Origin: Anastatus disparis
Lineage: Eukaryota; Arthropoda; Insecta; Hymenoptera; Eupelmidae
DNA length: 64,000 bases
Assembly: GCA_017163975.1 (NCBI GenBank)
Contig: JAFFSR010000221.1
Span: 310,001 to 374,000, forward strand
Reading direction: 5' to 3'
In this document: positions 1-12,800 of the stretch, in pieces
How the letters are laid out: every line of letters begins with the position of its first letter
Position numbering within the stretch: the first letter of the stretch is position 1
Made by a program: the position numbers and the translations under genes
The notes under the pieces: model-generated
What the model was told of the DNA's origin: nothing
The model's input: only the letters and a program-made list of their open reading frames with translations
Databases searched by the model: none

Positions 1-2492
1 TAATCTTATTGTGCTCAAAATTGAAATTTTTTAATATGTTATAAACACTTTCAATTTTATCGCGTTACGTTATCACAAGTAAGTAAAATGTTGAATTTCT
101 AAAATATTTATTAGAACTGAAAAAATAGCTCCTCAACCAAACTAATTTATTCAAATAAAATACAAAAATTCCTCAACCAATCCTTAAAATAAGAACAAAA
201 TGCTCAATAAAACAAACCCCAAAAATTTCCTATAGGATACACGTCCGCTGGCATATTTCTTCCAAAAAAAATAGCGAATAATATCACAAAAAATCCGTTT
301 TGCACTCAACTAAAAACCAACACACAGTCAAACATTTCTTATAAATTCATAGATATACATATAGTATAGGTATACTTTACAATATAACTAAAAAAAAATT
401 TTTGTATTTTCAACTCGGCGTTGTCTAGTTTTTTTAAAAATGAAAGAGGAAGGGGTACAAGGGGGAGGGAGAGAAAGAGTAAAAGAGAGAGAGAGAGAGA
501 GAGAGACAGGAGGGAATTTTAGTTGTGTTTTATAGAGTACGTGCAAGCGAGCGCGGAACGGAGAAAGTGTGCGACGTTGCCTAGGTGGAGAAAAGTATAT
601 ATAGGAACGACGGAGAAATTGTTATTAGGCTTCTCTATGCTTCTTGTACAAATACATGCCCATATATACGTGTATACGTGTATGTATAAGCTTTTAAAGT
701 TAAAGAAAAAGTAAGAAAGAACAGATGATAATCGCGATAGGTATAAGAAGTTAACTTTGGGTATATATAAATGTATGTTGATGTCTAATCAATGGCGAAA
801 GATTGAAATGATAAGGTGGAACAAAATGAGGAAGGAAGAAAAAAAACAATATATATATATTTATATTGCCAGAGGGCAAAGGTCCGTTGTGCTCGAATTC
901 CAGGTCACTAACATATATATACAGAAGTTTATAAAAGTGTTGTGGATCTAATTTTTATTTTTAATACAATCTAACTCTTGTTAGCGTACATCGAATACAC
1001 GGTAGTTTTAATCTACTTATTTTTTACGTGTTTATATAAGCCAAACAAATTAACGGCACATTTCGGTGAAAAAAAAATGATCACTGTTGTATTTGAAGCT
1101 TTTTTTTTTCCTTCGATTTGAGTAAAAGAAGATGATACACTTGAATGATCTTTAATCCGTGACGGTGTACATAAGGACAGTATAAGAGAAAAAAAAAAAC
1201 AAAATTTTTGGCGATGACTGTTATAAAATTTACTGATATAAAAGCGGGCTTGTACGTGTTTCAAGAATCGTTTGTTGTATATATATACGCGCGATTTACG
1301 GGACTTGCTTGTATGACTAATCAATGACGAAATTTCGATTTTTCGATAGACAAGCGTTAACTTGCTTCTTTTTTACCTCTAGATGCTGATTTTTTTCCTA
1401 GCCACTAATTTGCACATTTCTCGTACAATACGTAATTCATTGCTTAACTAAATAGTAATCTTGAAATTGAAGCGTTCGAAAAATTCGCTTACTTTTATAT
1501 GGAGAAAATTTTCAAGCCTTTAAAATCCTTAATTATTCGTAGCATTAAGAATTTGACAAAATATACTAACGGTACGAGGATCGTTAAGCCAGTGCTATAA
1601 AAAGAAAATAAATTTCAAAAAAATCCGATAATTTATTCACAAACGAAACCGAAACCAGCAACAAAAAAAAAAAAAGAAAGAAGCAAACACGGGAAGAAAA
1701 AAAAAGTTCTCTCCCACTCCACTTTTTTCCCGGCCAAAGAAAAGTGTATTTCACGCTTGATAAAGATCGGAGTAACTCTGACACAGTTAAAAATGGAGCG
1801 TAAATAACCAAGTAGCACTCCGTCTTGAATAAGAAAAAATTTAAGAAAATAAAATTTATTTAACAATCTTTCTATTCCCTAAAAATCAGCGTAAAAAAAG
1901 GAAAGAGAAGAATAAAATGTATAGGAAAATTAACCACCTAACGCTAAAAAGACAATGTATATAAGAAAAATTAGCATATAACAACAGAGAAAAAGAAAAT
2001 GAAGAACGAATGAGAGGAAGAACAAAGGAAGAGAGAGAGAAAAAGAGAAAAATAAAAGTGGGGGGTACTTGCGGAACTTGTAAAAGCCGCGTTCGCGCGC
2101 GGAAACAAATATCTATATATATATGTATATATATATATACCCCCCACTTGATCGTGTCAAGGCCCATTCACGTGCGGCGGTACACTGACCTACTCTCTAA
2201 CTAACTCGCAACTTCTTTCTTTCTCTCATTCTCCTTTTTACTCTTTTCTCCCAACTCCCCACTTATATATGTATGCTTGTTTATCCTCTACCTCCTCTTT
2301 TTCATTCCCTTTCTCTTTCTTTCTCTCGTTCTATCTCGTTTCTCTTTCTCTTTTACATATGCCCATAGTTATTTCCAATCTTTCTCTTTCTTTCTATCAC
2401 TCTGTTTCTCTCTCGCTTTTTTTTTCTCTCACAGTGCATGAATATACATACATATAATGTATTCTTTCTCTCACGAGAGGAAACCTTTCTCC

Positions 2493-2494
<2 letters not shown>
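1..2494. other. AT-rich non-coding stretch with purine and pyrimidine tracts
   Basis: Short open frames on both strands are low-complexity and none resembles a protein. The notable contents are purine-rich DNA at 440-510 and 1,985-2,060, and a pyrimidine-rich tract at 2,213-2,480. Such tracts are common near insect promoters, but no transcription start can be placed. Confidence 0.6.
485..506. repeat. (GA)11 microsatellite
   Basis: Uninterrupted GA dinucleotides within a longer purine-rich stretch (about 440-510). Confidence 0.95.

Positions 2495-2528
<34 letters not shown>
2495..2528. repeat. (GA)17 microsatellite
   Basis: Perfect GA array. It faces a pyrimidine-rich tract at 2,213-2,480 on the same strand, so the two could pair as an imperfect inverted structure. 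Confidence 0.95.
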
Positions 2529-2531
<3 letters not shown>

Positions 2532-3945
2532 CACACATGGGACTTAAAAATATATGAGAAATAAAAAAAAGAAGTTTCGCGGTTTACCTACGGGCTGAGT
2601 TTGCTTCCACGTATTTGTTAGATGATTCTTATTATACGCCCCCGCAAAAGTCTGGATGGCATTTCTTTTCCTTTCTTTCTTTCTTTCATTTTTCTTTTTT
2701 CTTTTTGTTTTTTCAATGAGCAAGGACATATGAAGCTCATGTGCGGTGTATAACGGGGGTTGGCTTAGTGGTTTACTCATGTCGATTTTTTTTTATTTTT
2801 TTATTTTTTTTTGTATGAGACATAAAACTTTTTATTCTTTTTATAAGTGGACCAAGCATGTTTCTTGAGAAATTTTTCGGTGTCTGTTATGGTTTACTTT
2901 AATTAATTTAATTTTTTATTTTTGAGAATTGTCATTTGTGTAATGGATAAAAATACTATAAAGTTTAATATTATTTGCTTACATAATTTAATTAACTAGT
3001 CAAATTATATGTAAAGTTTATTTTTGCTATAATTTTAATATATTTTCTTATTTTTAAGATTTGTAAATTTTCAGAGCAAAATTATTAATAATAAATTAAA
3101 CAATAAAAAATCACCAATATTTTTTTGCAAATATATATTTGATCAAAAAGAAAAAAAAACGTTACAAGGAATCGATACAACGTCTATTGATACTACTTGC
3201 GCATTGTGAAAGTTCCTTAGGAATGCGATTTTAATTTAATGTGAAATGTTTCCTATTTTTTCTCCTCTCTTTATTTTTATTCATTCAATGCTCATAGGAA
3301 GCGCGAAGAGAAAAAAAAAAAACAGCTAAGCATAAATAATGAAAAATCAATTCCAAACGATAATTTATTTAGCCATAGAGCGAAGAATTACAAGACAAGT
3401 GTAACACTATGGTTAAAAAGTTATTTTTTTTCTTTTCTTTTCTTTTTTTTTTGATGATTCTTTAAGAGCCGTCTTTTGATTTATGTTTTAAGCTATAGAA
3501 AGTAGATCACGGAAAGTAGGACTGACAGATGGAGCGCCTAGTAAGCAAGCGCTTTTGTACGTACCACACCACTTTTATAAATTCTCCATTAGATTCGTGC
3601 ATTGCAAGAGACTATATTATTTTTATTTATTTACAATAAATTTTTAATTATTGATGTTTATTGCTTCGTTATTTCTTGTGTTATTGTAAAAGTTATGATT
3701 GTGATACTTATGAACATTTTTATTTTCTTTTTAATAATTTACAGTTTGATTATTTTATATATAAAGAAAATTTTTTTGATTTATAAAAGTAATATTCTTA
3801 TATGAAATTTCAAAAATATGTTTGATTCTAAATTTGAACAAAAAAACACTTTGACCTACTTGTGAAAAATTTTGCGTAGAAAATAAAAACAAAAAGATAA
3901 AAATTATGAACTAATTAAAAAAATAAAAGACCGTAAGCAACTTAC

Positions 3946-4025
3946 ATATGAGCAGCGTGGTATCCAGAGTGGTGTTGTTAATGTCCTCGAGACTCCGTTT
4001 TACTAACGTATATCCACTTGTTTAA
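3946..4025. other. GC-richer island with a minus-strand splice-donor match
   Basis: A less AT-rich block. On the minus strand it ends in CTCATAT|GTAAGT, an ideal donor, and has stops in most frames, so a non-coding 5' exon would fit. On the plus strand it holds a 25-codon open frame starting MSSVVSRVVLL. Neither reading is supported further. Confidence 0.2.
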
Positions 4026-5161
4026 TTCGAAGCGCACAGTTTTTTATTTTTAATTCTCTTCGTTTTTATTTTTTACTATATACTTCGATAACACAAGTAC
4101 TTTTTTGATATTTTTTTTATTAAGTATGTCAAATAGACAATATCCCAACAATAACAACAAAAATATCGTCCAAACAAATCCGCAGCGTTTTCATTCAACT
4201 TGTTTTCTTCTTTTTTTTTAAATTATTTAAAATTGAAAAAAATTTTTCGGTCGAGTTCGTCCGTCAGGTCCACCAAACAAATTAAAATAAAAATTAAAAA
4301 AAAATCACCGTTGTACGTAAATAAATCTTCGAGTCTTCTATAATTTTTCTAATAACGGGCTTTTTCTTTTTTTTTTTGAAGCTGCGCGTACAACCACTTT
4401 TAAATCTTCATTATATATGTACATATATATAAAAAAGCACTAATTTTTTAACGCTTATCGCTGACACTTGTTATTTGCAAAAAAAAATTTTTTTTTCTCA
4501 CTCAAAAAAAAAAACAGCAAATTTATATATTTTTTTTTTCAAAACATCATATTCCACTTGCTGATGCTCTTGACGGTGTCACGATCCGCGTCTATTTTCT
4601 CGGCGATGCTGCCGCGACTCGCAAGTCCGTCGCTGTTTTTTTCTCCACTTGACGAGCTTCATGGGCCACCTTGCAACCACCTTCGATCTTCTTCACTATT
4701 TTCTTCTTTTTTTTTTATTCTAAGGCTATGGTAAAGCCAAAACTCGTATATTCCTTCTTTTCAAATAAGCGCGCGAAATTCAAATCAGCTTGCACTGATA
4801 ACACTTCCGTTCTCCAGTTTGTATACACTGTCTTCTCTCTTCTTAAGCTCTAAATTCTCTTGATCCAACATCCAGGATTACTATAAATGGTAAAATGATA
4901 ATTGAAAATTTTGATCTGGAGAACGGTCGATAAAATCCTGGACGTCAGATAAATTTTTCTTAATTTTTCCTTTTTTTTTAAAAAAAAAAAAAGGTTTATT
5001 ATATACTTAATGATTAGGTAAATAATAAAAAATAAAAATAATAAAATTTTTATTTATAATCGTCGCGCTCTTATTTATACAAGTTTTATTATTATGGGGA
5101 ATCTTCTCCTCGGCTCGCCGGTAGAAGTGCGACTAATTTCTAAAAGTAGGCGACGGAAGAA

Positions 5162-5196
5162 GCGTACTGTATGGCCTGCGGGCCCTTACTGTACGC
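5162..5196. repeat. GC-rich imperfect hairpin
   Basis: GCGTACTGTA and TACTGTACGC are inverted arms with one mismatch, around a GGCC-rich loop that can itself pair (GGCC/GGGCCC). It lies within a GC-richer patch (about 5,100-5,220) just left of a long pyrimidine tract. Function unknown. Confidence 0.45.
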
Positions 5197-8100
5197 GGGG
5201 GCCTCAATAAAACACTCTACCCAACGTGCCTCCATATCTTTTGCCTTTACTCTCTTCTTCTCTCTCTCTCTTTACTGTAGTATATACAGGCCCCTCTCTC
5301 CCCCTTCTCCACCTCTCTGTGTGTATATATCCCTCTCTACTTTTTCTCTCTTTCTCGCTTACGTACACCAGCTCTCTCTCATCTTTCTCTTTCTCTCTCT
5401 TTTACCTTTTTAGCTTTTAGCTTATACTGTATGGTTAAGCCCCACCTTTTTTTTACAAGCTTCTCTTCTTTCTCTCTCTCTCTTTATCTTTTATCCCCTC
5501 TCACCTTGTGTATCTACCTTTTTTTTTTACAATGTACGAGACTTACGCTACTTACCCCCGAAAAGATGGTTGATTCCCCCTTCCTCACCTTTGATCTTTT
5601 ATTTCAAGCTCATTTTTACAATGTTTATATACATTGAAACTCTATTAATATTTATTGTTTATAAAAGGTAATACAGAATAAGATTCTTGTTTATATCTAT
5701 TTGTATATATACGTGTGTCTGTATACCTAACCAAGAGGGCCTCTATTTCATTATGATTTTATTAGGTTTTGAGGTAGTGCTGGAATTTTAAAAAGGGGGC
5801 ATGGTTCCGTGGTTATAAAAGCATCGCAATAAATTATATTTGAATATTTTGAGTGAATTGTTCTCTTGTAGGAAAGAAGAAGGGCCCCATATCTCTGCAA
5901 ATGTATAATGGGGTTTTGGTATATTTTTAATATGCTATAACGAGATGCTCGATTTAATTGATGTATAAATTATCAATTGGTCGGGTGCATTTTTATTTTG
6001 TTCTCGTTGTGATTCATCGGTTTTCAATTTTAATGAGATCCGAGACCTTTCTTCTTCTCTTTTCGTGTGATAAATAATTGTTTTTTTTTTTTCAATCGGC
6101 TGGACATTAAAAAATGATTATTGGAGTGTTTTTACTTGTAATCTATTAATGCAATTGTAATTGAAGTTTATTTTGTTTTCAATAGTTTTAATGTAATTTT
6201 GAAAAATTCATTAAGTGTTACAAAAGTTTATTTTCTTGCTTTTAAATGTACGCTTTTTCAATGAAAATCTAATTTTTATGATTTTTTCTAATTAATAAAT
6301 GTATTTAAATAATAATTAATGTATTTGTTTAATGTATTTAAAATATTTTTTTATAAGTGATTTTCTAGTACTATTTCAAGTTTTATAGATAATTTACTAT
6401 TACTCAAGTAATTTACTCCTTATCATATCCTTAAAAATAAAAATAAATTTTTATTTTTAAGGATATGTTAAGGAGTTGATGAAAAACCTAAAGCTTGTTT
6501 AAGACAATTTTTTATACAGAATCAATTATAATTGATCACTATGAATTTATATTTTTAAGAAATTGATAAAAAAACATAAGTGAAAAAATAGTTGAACATT
6601 AAGATATTCCAAAAAAACATGAAAAAAGTACTTTTACAATTAACAATTTTGATAAAGCAACAGCAACATAAGCCTTAAGCCTCTAACGTGTTGAAGCTGC
6701 AACTGTCAAAGTCACTTTGCGCACATGTCTCTACAAAGTACCATAAATACAAACGTAAAATACTAAACGTTTAGCGGGCTTCTGCGTTAGGTTTTTATTA
6801 TTTATTTTTACATCGCCGTTTATTAGACATTTTTCCTTCCTTTTATTTTTCTTCTTTCCGCAGGGGTATAATAAAAAAGGCAAGAAAAAAAAAAGATAAG
6901 GTTTTTACGGCAACAAATCACGCGGACGTAATTAAAACCGTAATAAACTAATAATTTAAATAACTCTAAATGTTTGTTATATCCCGTGTATATATACGAC
7001 ATATCCTTCGGAAAACTCTTGTATTGAGAAAATTTTCTTTCGCTCGAGAATAAAAAAATAAAACGATAACGCTAATTCCCTTTTATTTAAACAGGAAATT
7101 CTGACTTTTAATAATTTTGGCAGTAAAGTAGTTAATTTTTTAATTGTTTTTAACGACAGGCAGAGGGAGAGATTATTCAGTTAAAAAGTTAAAAGTATAC
7201 CTGTACGATTTTAAAATGGTCGATTGACCTTTTTTACGATGCAGTCAATTTTCGAGTGTACCTTGTTTTTTAAGTTTTAATATTTGAGAAGCATTTTTGT
7301 CGTAAATAAATGACTTTAAATATTTTATTTATCAAGTCACTGTATAAACGTACTTTATTAATTATACCGTCGAGTTTAACAAAACAATAATAAAAGAGCG
7401 CAATAAATATTTTAATTGTTCGTATTTTGAGCTTATTATGATAATTTAATGTCTCTGTAATAGCGATAATACGCAATAACGCTGGATTTCGAAGGCTCGA
7501 AATAATTGGAGCAGAGTTAAAAATACGTCGATAATCACATTAGTAATAAAATTTGTAAAAATAAACTAACGATTGACACTGACTGCGCTTTATTTTTTTT
7601 TTTCTTCTTTATTGTTTCAAGTTTAAATGCATAAAGTTTTCTATAAGTGCGCTTTAATACTTGCACTTGGCGCGTATATACCGAGAAAGAAACGGGTGTA
7701 ACAATGCGTAGTCCTAAAACTCACTTGTTAATCTGATTTTTTTCTGTTTTTTCTTTTTTTTTTTTTTTAAAGAACTCTCTCACTCGCGCTTTTTTTTCCG
7801 CGTTAATTGGGTTAAATTAGCCGCGCAACAGGGCGAGCGTATATACTCTCGCTTGTGTATATGTACTAAAAGGTGCGAGGAATACGAGATCTACTTTTTG
7901 GCTCTCATGAGTCTGCATAAACTGCTTTTTTTTTTTTTAATATTCTCTTTTTTTGAGGTTAAAAGTGTAGGTTTGGCTTTTAATAGCTCGATGAATTGTT
8001 TTTCGAAGGTGAGTTTTCAGAGAGGATAATGAATAATTTTTCATATATGATGTGTGTTACAGTTATTTTTTCTTAACATTTTTTTCAGTCTTTTTATGGA

Positions 8101-8766
8101 CTTTAGGTTAGTTGATAAATAGGTTTTGGGAAATTCCTTAATTAATTAAAAATGGTAAGCTTTAATTATTTAAGATTACGATTGATAAATCTTTATAAAG
8201 TTTTTATTCAAAGAATAGCAAGTTATCAAAAAATTTAAGTAACAATGATGGAAAACAAATGATACTTTCAGAATATTATTATTCGTTTTTTTTTTATAAA
8301 TCACTGACGTTAGTTTGCATTTTAACGGAGCCATAGAAGTATTTAATGAGAGCAAATTACAAATAAGTAAATATTTAACGTAAACTTGAAATGTTTTAGC
8401 AGAAGAATTGTAAAACAAAAAAATGAAACTAAAATATATTCATTTACCTTCGAATCCCAGATTTTTTGCTACTATTGGGCTATTAATTTTGATATAAAGT
8501 TATAAAAGATTCTGTAAATTTGATTCAATAATTTTGTTAAATTTAAGAGTTGTTATGTCTAAATTTTAAGAATTATTAAAAGCATATATAAAAATTGAGA
8601 TCATAAGCTTCAAAATAAAAAATAATCTTTCCAATAAACTCAATTTTTCTGACAATCATGTAAAAAAAAATAATACTAAAATTTTGTTATAAATTTACAT
8701 ATGAAATAAATTTTTCAATTCAGAACTCAACAGAGAAGAAGAATAATTGAATTATTTATTTTATTT

Positions 8767-8945
8767 AACGTCGCTGTATTTCAGCAATCATTGCGATGCT
8801 AATTAGCGACGGAGATCATCAGTTAGTTTGTGAACAAAACACGTGTAACAGTGGTGCTTGAATAAATCGGCCGTGAACGGGATTCGAACTCGGAGCCTCG
8901 AGATTACGAATCCATGATTCTACCGACTGAGCCACTGACGACCTC
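8767..8945 (-). mobile_element. tRNA-derived SINE, copy 1
   Basis: Read on the minus strand, the head is tRNA-like: an A box (TGGCTCAGTCGGTAGA) and a B box (AGTTCGAATCCC) at tRNA spacing, which would be a pol III promoter. A non-tRNA body follows and ends in AATACAGCGACGTT. The body carries GTCGCT/AGCGAC as a short inverted pair. The position of a CGT anticodon suggests a tRNA-Thr ancestor, but the anticodon stem pairs poorly, so this is not a working tRNA gene. The same element recurs five more times in the window. Confidence 0.85.
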
Positions 8946-9772
8946 AAATTCAAAGTTTCAAATAAATGTTAAAATTATATTTTTTTTCTCTTTTAAAATT
9001 AGTTTTGAAGAATATTCAATAGTTTTTAGAAAAATATTGCAATTTTTTTTGTATTCTAATAAAGATTTCATTCGAAATTTAAAAGGTTTCATAGTTATGA
9101 GACGCACATTATTACCAAAAAAATGAAAAAAATACATATGATTCACTGGTTAATTTTGCATTAAGAATATTTTTTGTTAATAATTACTTCAAACGAATAA
9201 ATTAAAATTAAAAATAACTAAATATAAAAAATCTGATTTAATTAATTACTTAACATCAGACTAAAAATCGTATCCTTTACAATGTAATTAATTATGTTTA
9301 TATTTTTTACAATAACGCGCTAATAGTACACATTAATATCCATTTTAAAATATTTTTTATTACCGATTTTAAAACTAGTACCGAAGCTGTAACAATAAAG
9401 TAAAAATAGAATAAAAGCCAATATACAAGAACATTTTTAACAGATTGTAAAATTATTTTTATATAACAAGCCTTTTTATTTTATATCTATTTATGTATCC
9501 TTTTTTATTCAGTAAATAAAAATTTTCTAGCAAATTTTTAAAATCAAAATTTTTGTCAACAATACAAATTATATTCTAAATAATTACAAAAAATGATTTA
9601 CCATACCACGCGACGCGTCACGCGCATAAAACCATCCCGAAGAAAATTCAAGCTTGATAAAAGCAAACCGTCAGTAGCTCGAGAAAAATGAAAGCGCCTG
9701 TTTTAATAATTACCCCCTCCTCCCTTAAACACTATACTACACTAACTTATCGCATGAAGAAATTAATGCATT

Positions 9773-9815
<43 letters not shown>

Positions 9816-12800
9816 TTATACACACATGGACCTTCCGTTACTAAAGCCTTTTTTTTTAGCGCAAAAATTAACTAACGAAGTAAGTTATATATGTATAATG
9901 GTATAAGACACACACGCGAAAGAAAAAAAAAGAAAGATGGATATATTTTTCGTACCGCTTTCAGCACACACATACCTCGTCATGCTTCTTTATCACGAAA
10001 CTTTATTTTCCTATATAATATATTACTAGAGTGTATTTGAGGATTAAAGTTTGATTTTTTTATGGTTTTTGTTAGAAGAACGCCTTTTTGGGTGTTTTTT
10101 TTTATTTTATTTTATTTTTTGCGACTTTGTAAAGAGTCGTTACGAAAATCACAATTAAATTATCTGTGAACTGAATTTTTTTTCACTGAATTATTTTTTG
10201 TTAGAGTTTGGATTGATTGGTTTATAAAGATTGATTTTGTTTGAAATTTCGAAGATTACTCAAGTAGAAATTATTAAAATTTTTTGTTAAAATTAAATTA
10301 CAGTTAAGCATTTGATGAGGTATGCAAAAAATTTCTGTTGTATACTTATACATTCGTTAGACTAGGTGTGAAATTTTTACTATAGTATTGGACTCAAGGA
10401 GTAAATTTTTTCTAAATTACATTCACAATAATTTTAATATAATCAAATTCTCCTGCTCACTTGTTATTTAATTTAATAATTTAAGTTAGAATTTTCTAAA
10501 TAAAAAAATAAGCTAGAATTTTCAACAATAACAATTTCAAGATTAAAAAATTAAAGTTTAATGTAATTATGCAAAATTTTTATCTGATTGTACAAAATAT
10601 GAAGTTAAAAAAACACGGTTAATACAATATTGGGTAATTTTTTTTTACCATGCTAGTAACAGCATATTACGTATTAATATAAAGTTTATATTCCTTAAAT
10701 AAGTTTGTACGTAACCAGGTATAATGTATACATATATAAAAATAACATCGTAAGTACGCTCCTTTTATATTCTAGCATTACCTTTATGGAAAACGGCATT
10801 ACCACAAGGAAGAGCTACTGGAATACTTTTACTGTTATCAATTATCAGAGTAAATAACGAGTAAAACTACTCGATAACATGATGGGTGTTAACAAAGCTT
10901 TTCTATTTGTTTTTCTGCTTATTTTGTTAGAAATTTTTTGAATTTGTTCTTGACATTAATATCAAAGCGTTCAATAATATTCAGTACTAATGAGGATTTT
11001 TTTTTCAAAGTTATGAGTAGTTTTGTTTGAATCTAAATCCTATTTAAAAAATGTTTATCTGTTCAATGGTCGTACTACTTTCAAACTAATTATTCTAGAA
11101 GATTTTCACTTGGAATCACTAGAAATGCGTTAAAATTGAAATATAAATCTATTGATTGAAAAAGAAGTGTTTAAAAAATTCAAGTAGTTTAAAAATTTAG
11201 AAGAAATGCAGTTAAAAATGTGCATAGAAAATAAATGCTTTACTCTACTCTAAATTAAGTCTTAATATTTTTTCCTTCATAACTATTTGAATGAACTGAA
11301 CAAGCTAAACACATTTGATTATTAAAAAAAGATTTAAAGTCCAAACAAAACTGTTTATAACTTTGAAAATTTCAAGCATTCGACCGAACGGACATGGCTT
11401 TTTCCATAATTTTATGTAAGAAAAATTACTCCAAAGTCATAAGGAAATTGATGAGCTTAATGTTTTACACTCTCCTTGTAAGTTTAAATTTAATGACCAA
11501 ATACGATAACGATAGACTGTAATACCTTAATATATAGTTTTTGTATGCGTAATCTATTTATTTTTTTACATAAGTAGTTTGATAAAAATTTCCTATTCAA
11601 TAACTTTACCTGCTTAAAATTTTTGGTATTTAAATTTATCGATATTTTGAAATAAAGCTACATGGAATTATATTAATATGTTAAATATGTTTCTAATATA
11701 GTCAAATTAGTGATAAGGTTTTTCAAATACTTTTTTAATATAAATACAATTTAAAATCTGTTTTTCAATTAAACGGATGAAATAGCTCATAAGTATGGAA
11801 GAAATCGAACGTTGGATCAATTCAAAAGATGGGGTTGTTTATTTATTAATAATAAAAAGAATTTTAATTTCATCAAAATCTACGATAGAAATTTCCTGAT
11901 AATTATAATGATATTCATTATACATTTAATACAGTAGTTGAGAGTCAATATTTTGAATAACAGTACGAAATCAGTTTCTTGTACAATTTATTTAATTTTT
12001 TGGATATTAATGAAATTTTTTATTATGTACAATCATTCTTGTAGGTAATAAAATTAACAATTAACATTAATTTCAATTTATAAATTAACGTTACCAATAT
12101 TATGACTAAATATTGAAATTCCCTTAACGCATACAACAATTATTTCTAAAATTTAAAAAAAAAAATCTTTTTTTTTTTAAACTATATTTACGATCCCAAT
12201 TGTCACGTAAATATCGCCCGCATTTTAGATCTACCATACATACAATGTATCTCACGAATTCTTATGGCAATAGTTACCGCAGATTTCGGAAGGCACAATA
12301 GCACAGCATGCGGCTTTTGCAATATAAAAAAAAAGTACAGTTTAAGTCTCGAACTTTTACGAAACCAATATACAATATAAAGTTTTTGGCTAAGCCCCGG
12401 TTACTCAACAGCCATAACCGAAAATGTGTATGCAAGCTGATAAAACATAAAAGGTTATATTACCAAAATATTGTAACCACCCGAGAAATTTTTGAAAAAC
12501 TTATGCAAAAAAAAAAATTAGAAAAGCTCGTAAAACCCTTTAACGGTTGTGTTTCTTGAAAATCCGTGCCAGTCGTGTATACAGTATTTCGAGAGAAGAA
12601 AAAAAATTTGAGGTGGCCAGTGGCCAGTTCACATTATGAAACGGTACTCTATTTTAGAAAAAAAAAATATCCCGCTAGAAATTTTTTTTCATATAGATAT
12701 TACTGGACCAACTAAGAAGACGACCCTTTAATGTATAACCTCGAAGATTTCCCATTCCTATTATCCCTTAAAAGCCTGTTATAGGTCTAATTTTTTTTTC

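Larger units (their letters stand above)
2529..8766. other. AT-rich non-coding stretch with two GC-richer patches
   Basis: Patches near 4,555-4,700 and 5,100-5,220 stand out in base content. A long CT tract runs at about 5,240-5,500. Near 4,807-4,950 two inverted pairs interlock (CCGTTCTCCAG with CTGGAGAACGG, and TCCAGGATT with AATCCTGGA). No gene was recognised. Confidence 0.55.

Noticed and set aside
2269..2457. Serine/phenylalanine-rich protein, plus strand
   Set aside because: Translation of a CT-rich tract; no sign of coding constraint.
8860..8945. tRNA gene (and the equivalent heads at 20.6, 22.0, 37.7, 55.4 and 62.1 kb)
   Set aside because: The A and B boxes are good, but the anticodon and acceptor stems pair poorly and each head continues into the same non-tRNA body, so these are SINEs.
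12308..12559. Small protein gene, plus strand
   Set aside because: Lysine-rich frame without family likeness, start context or neighbours; consistent with chance.
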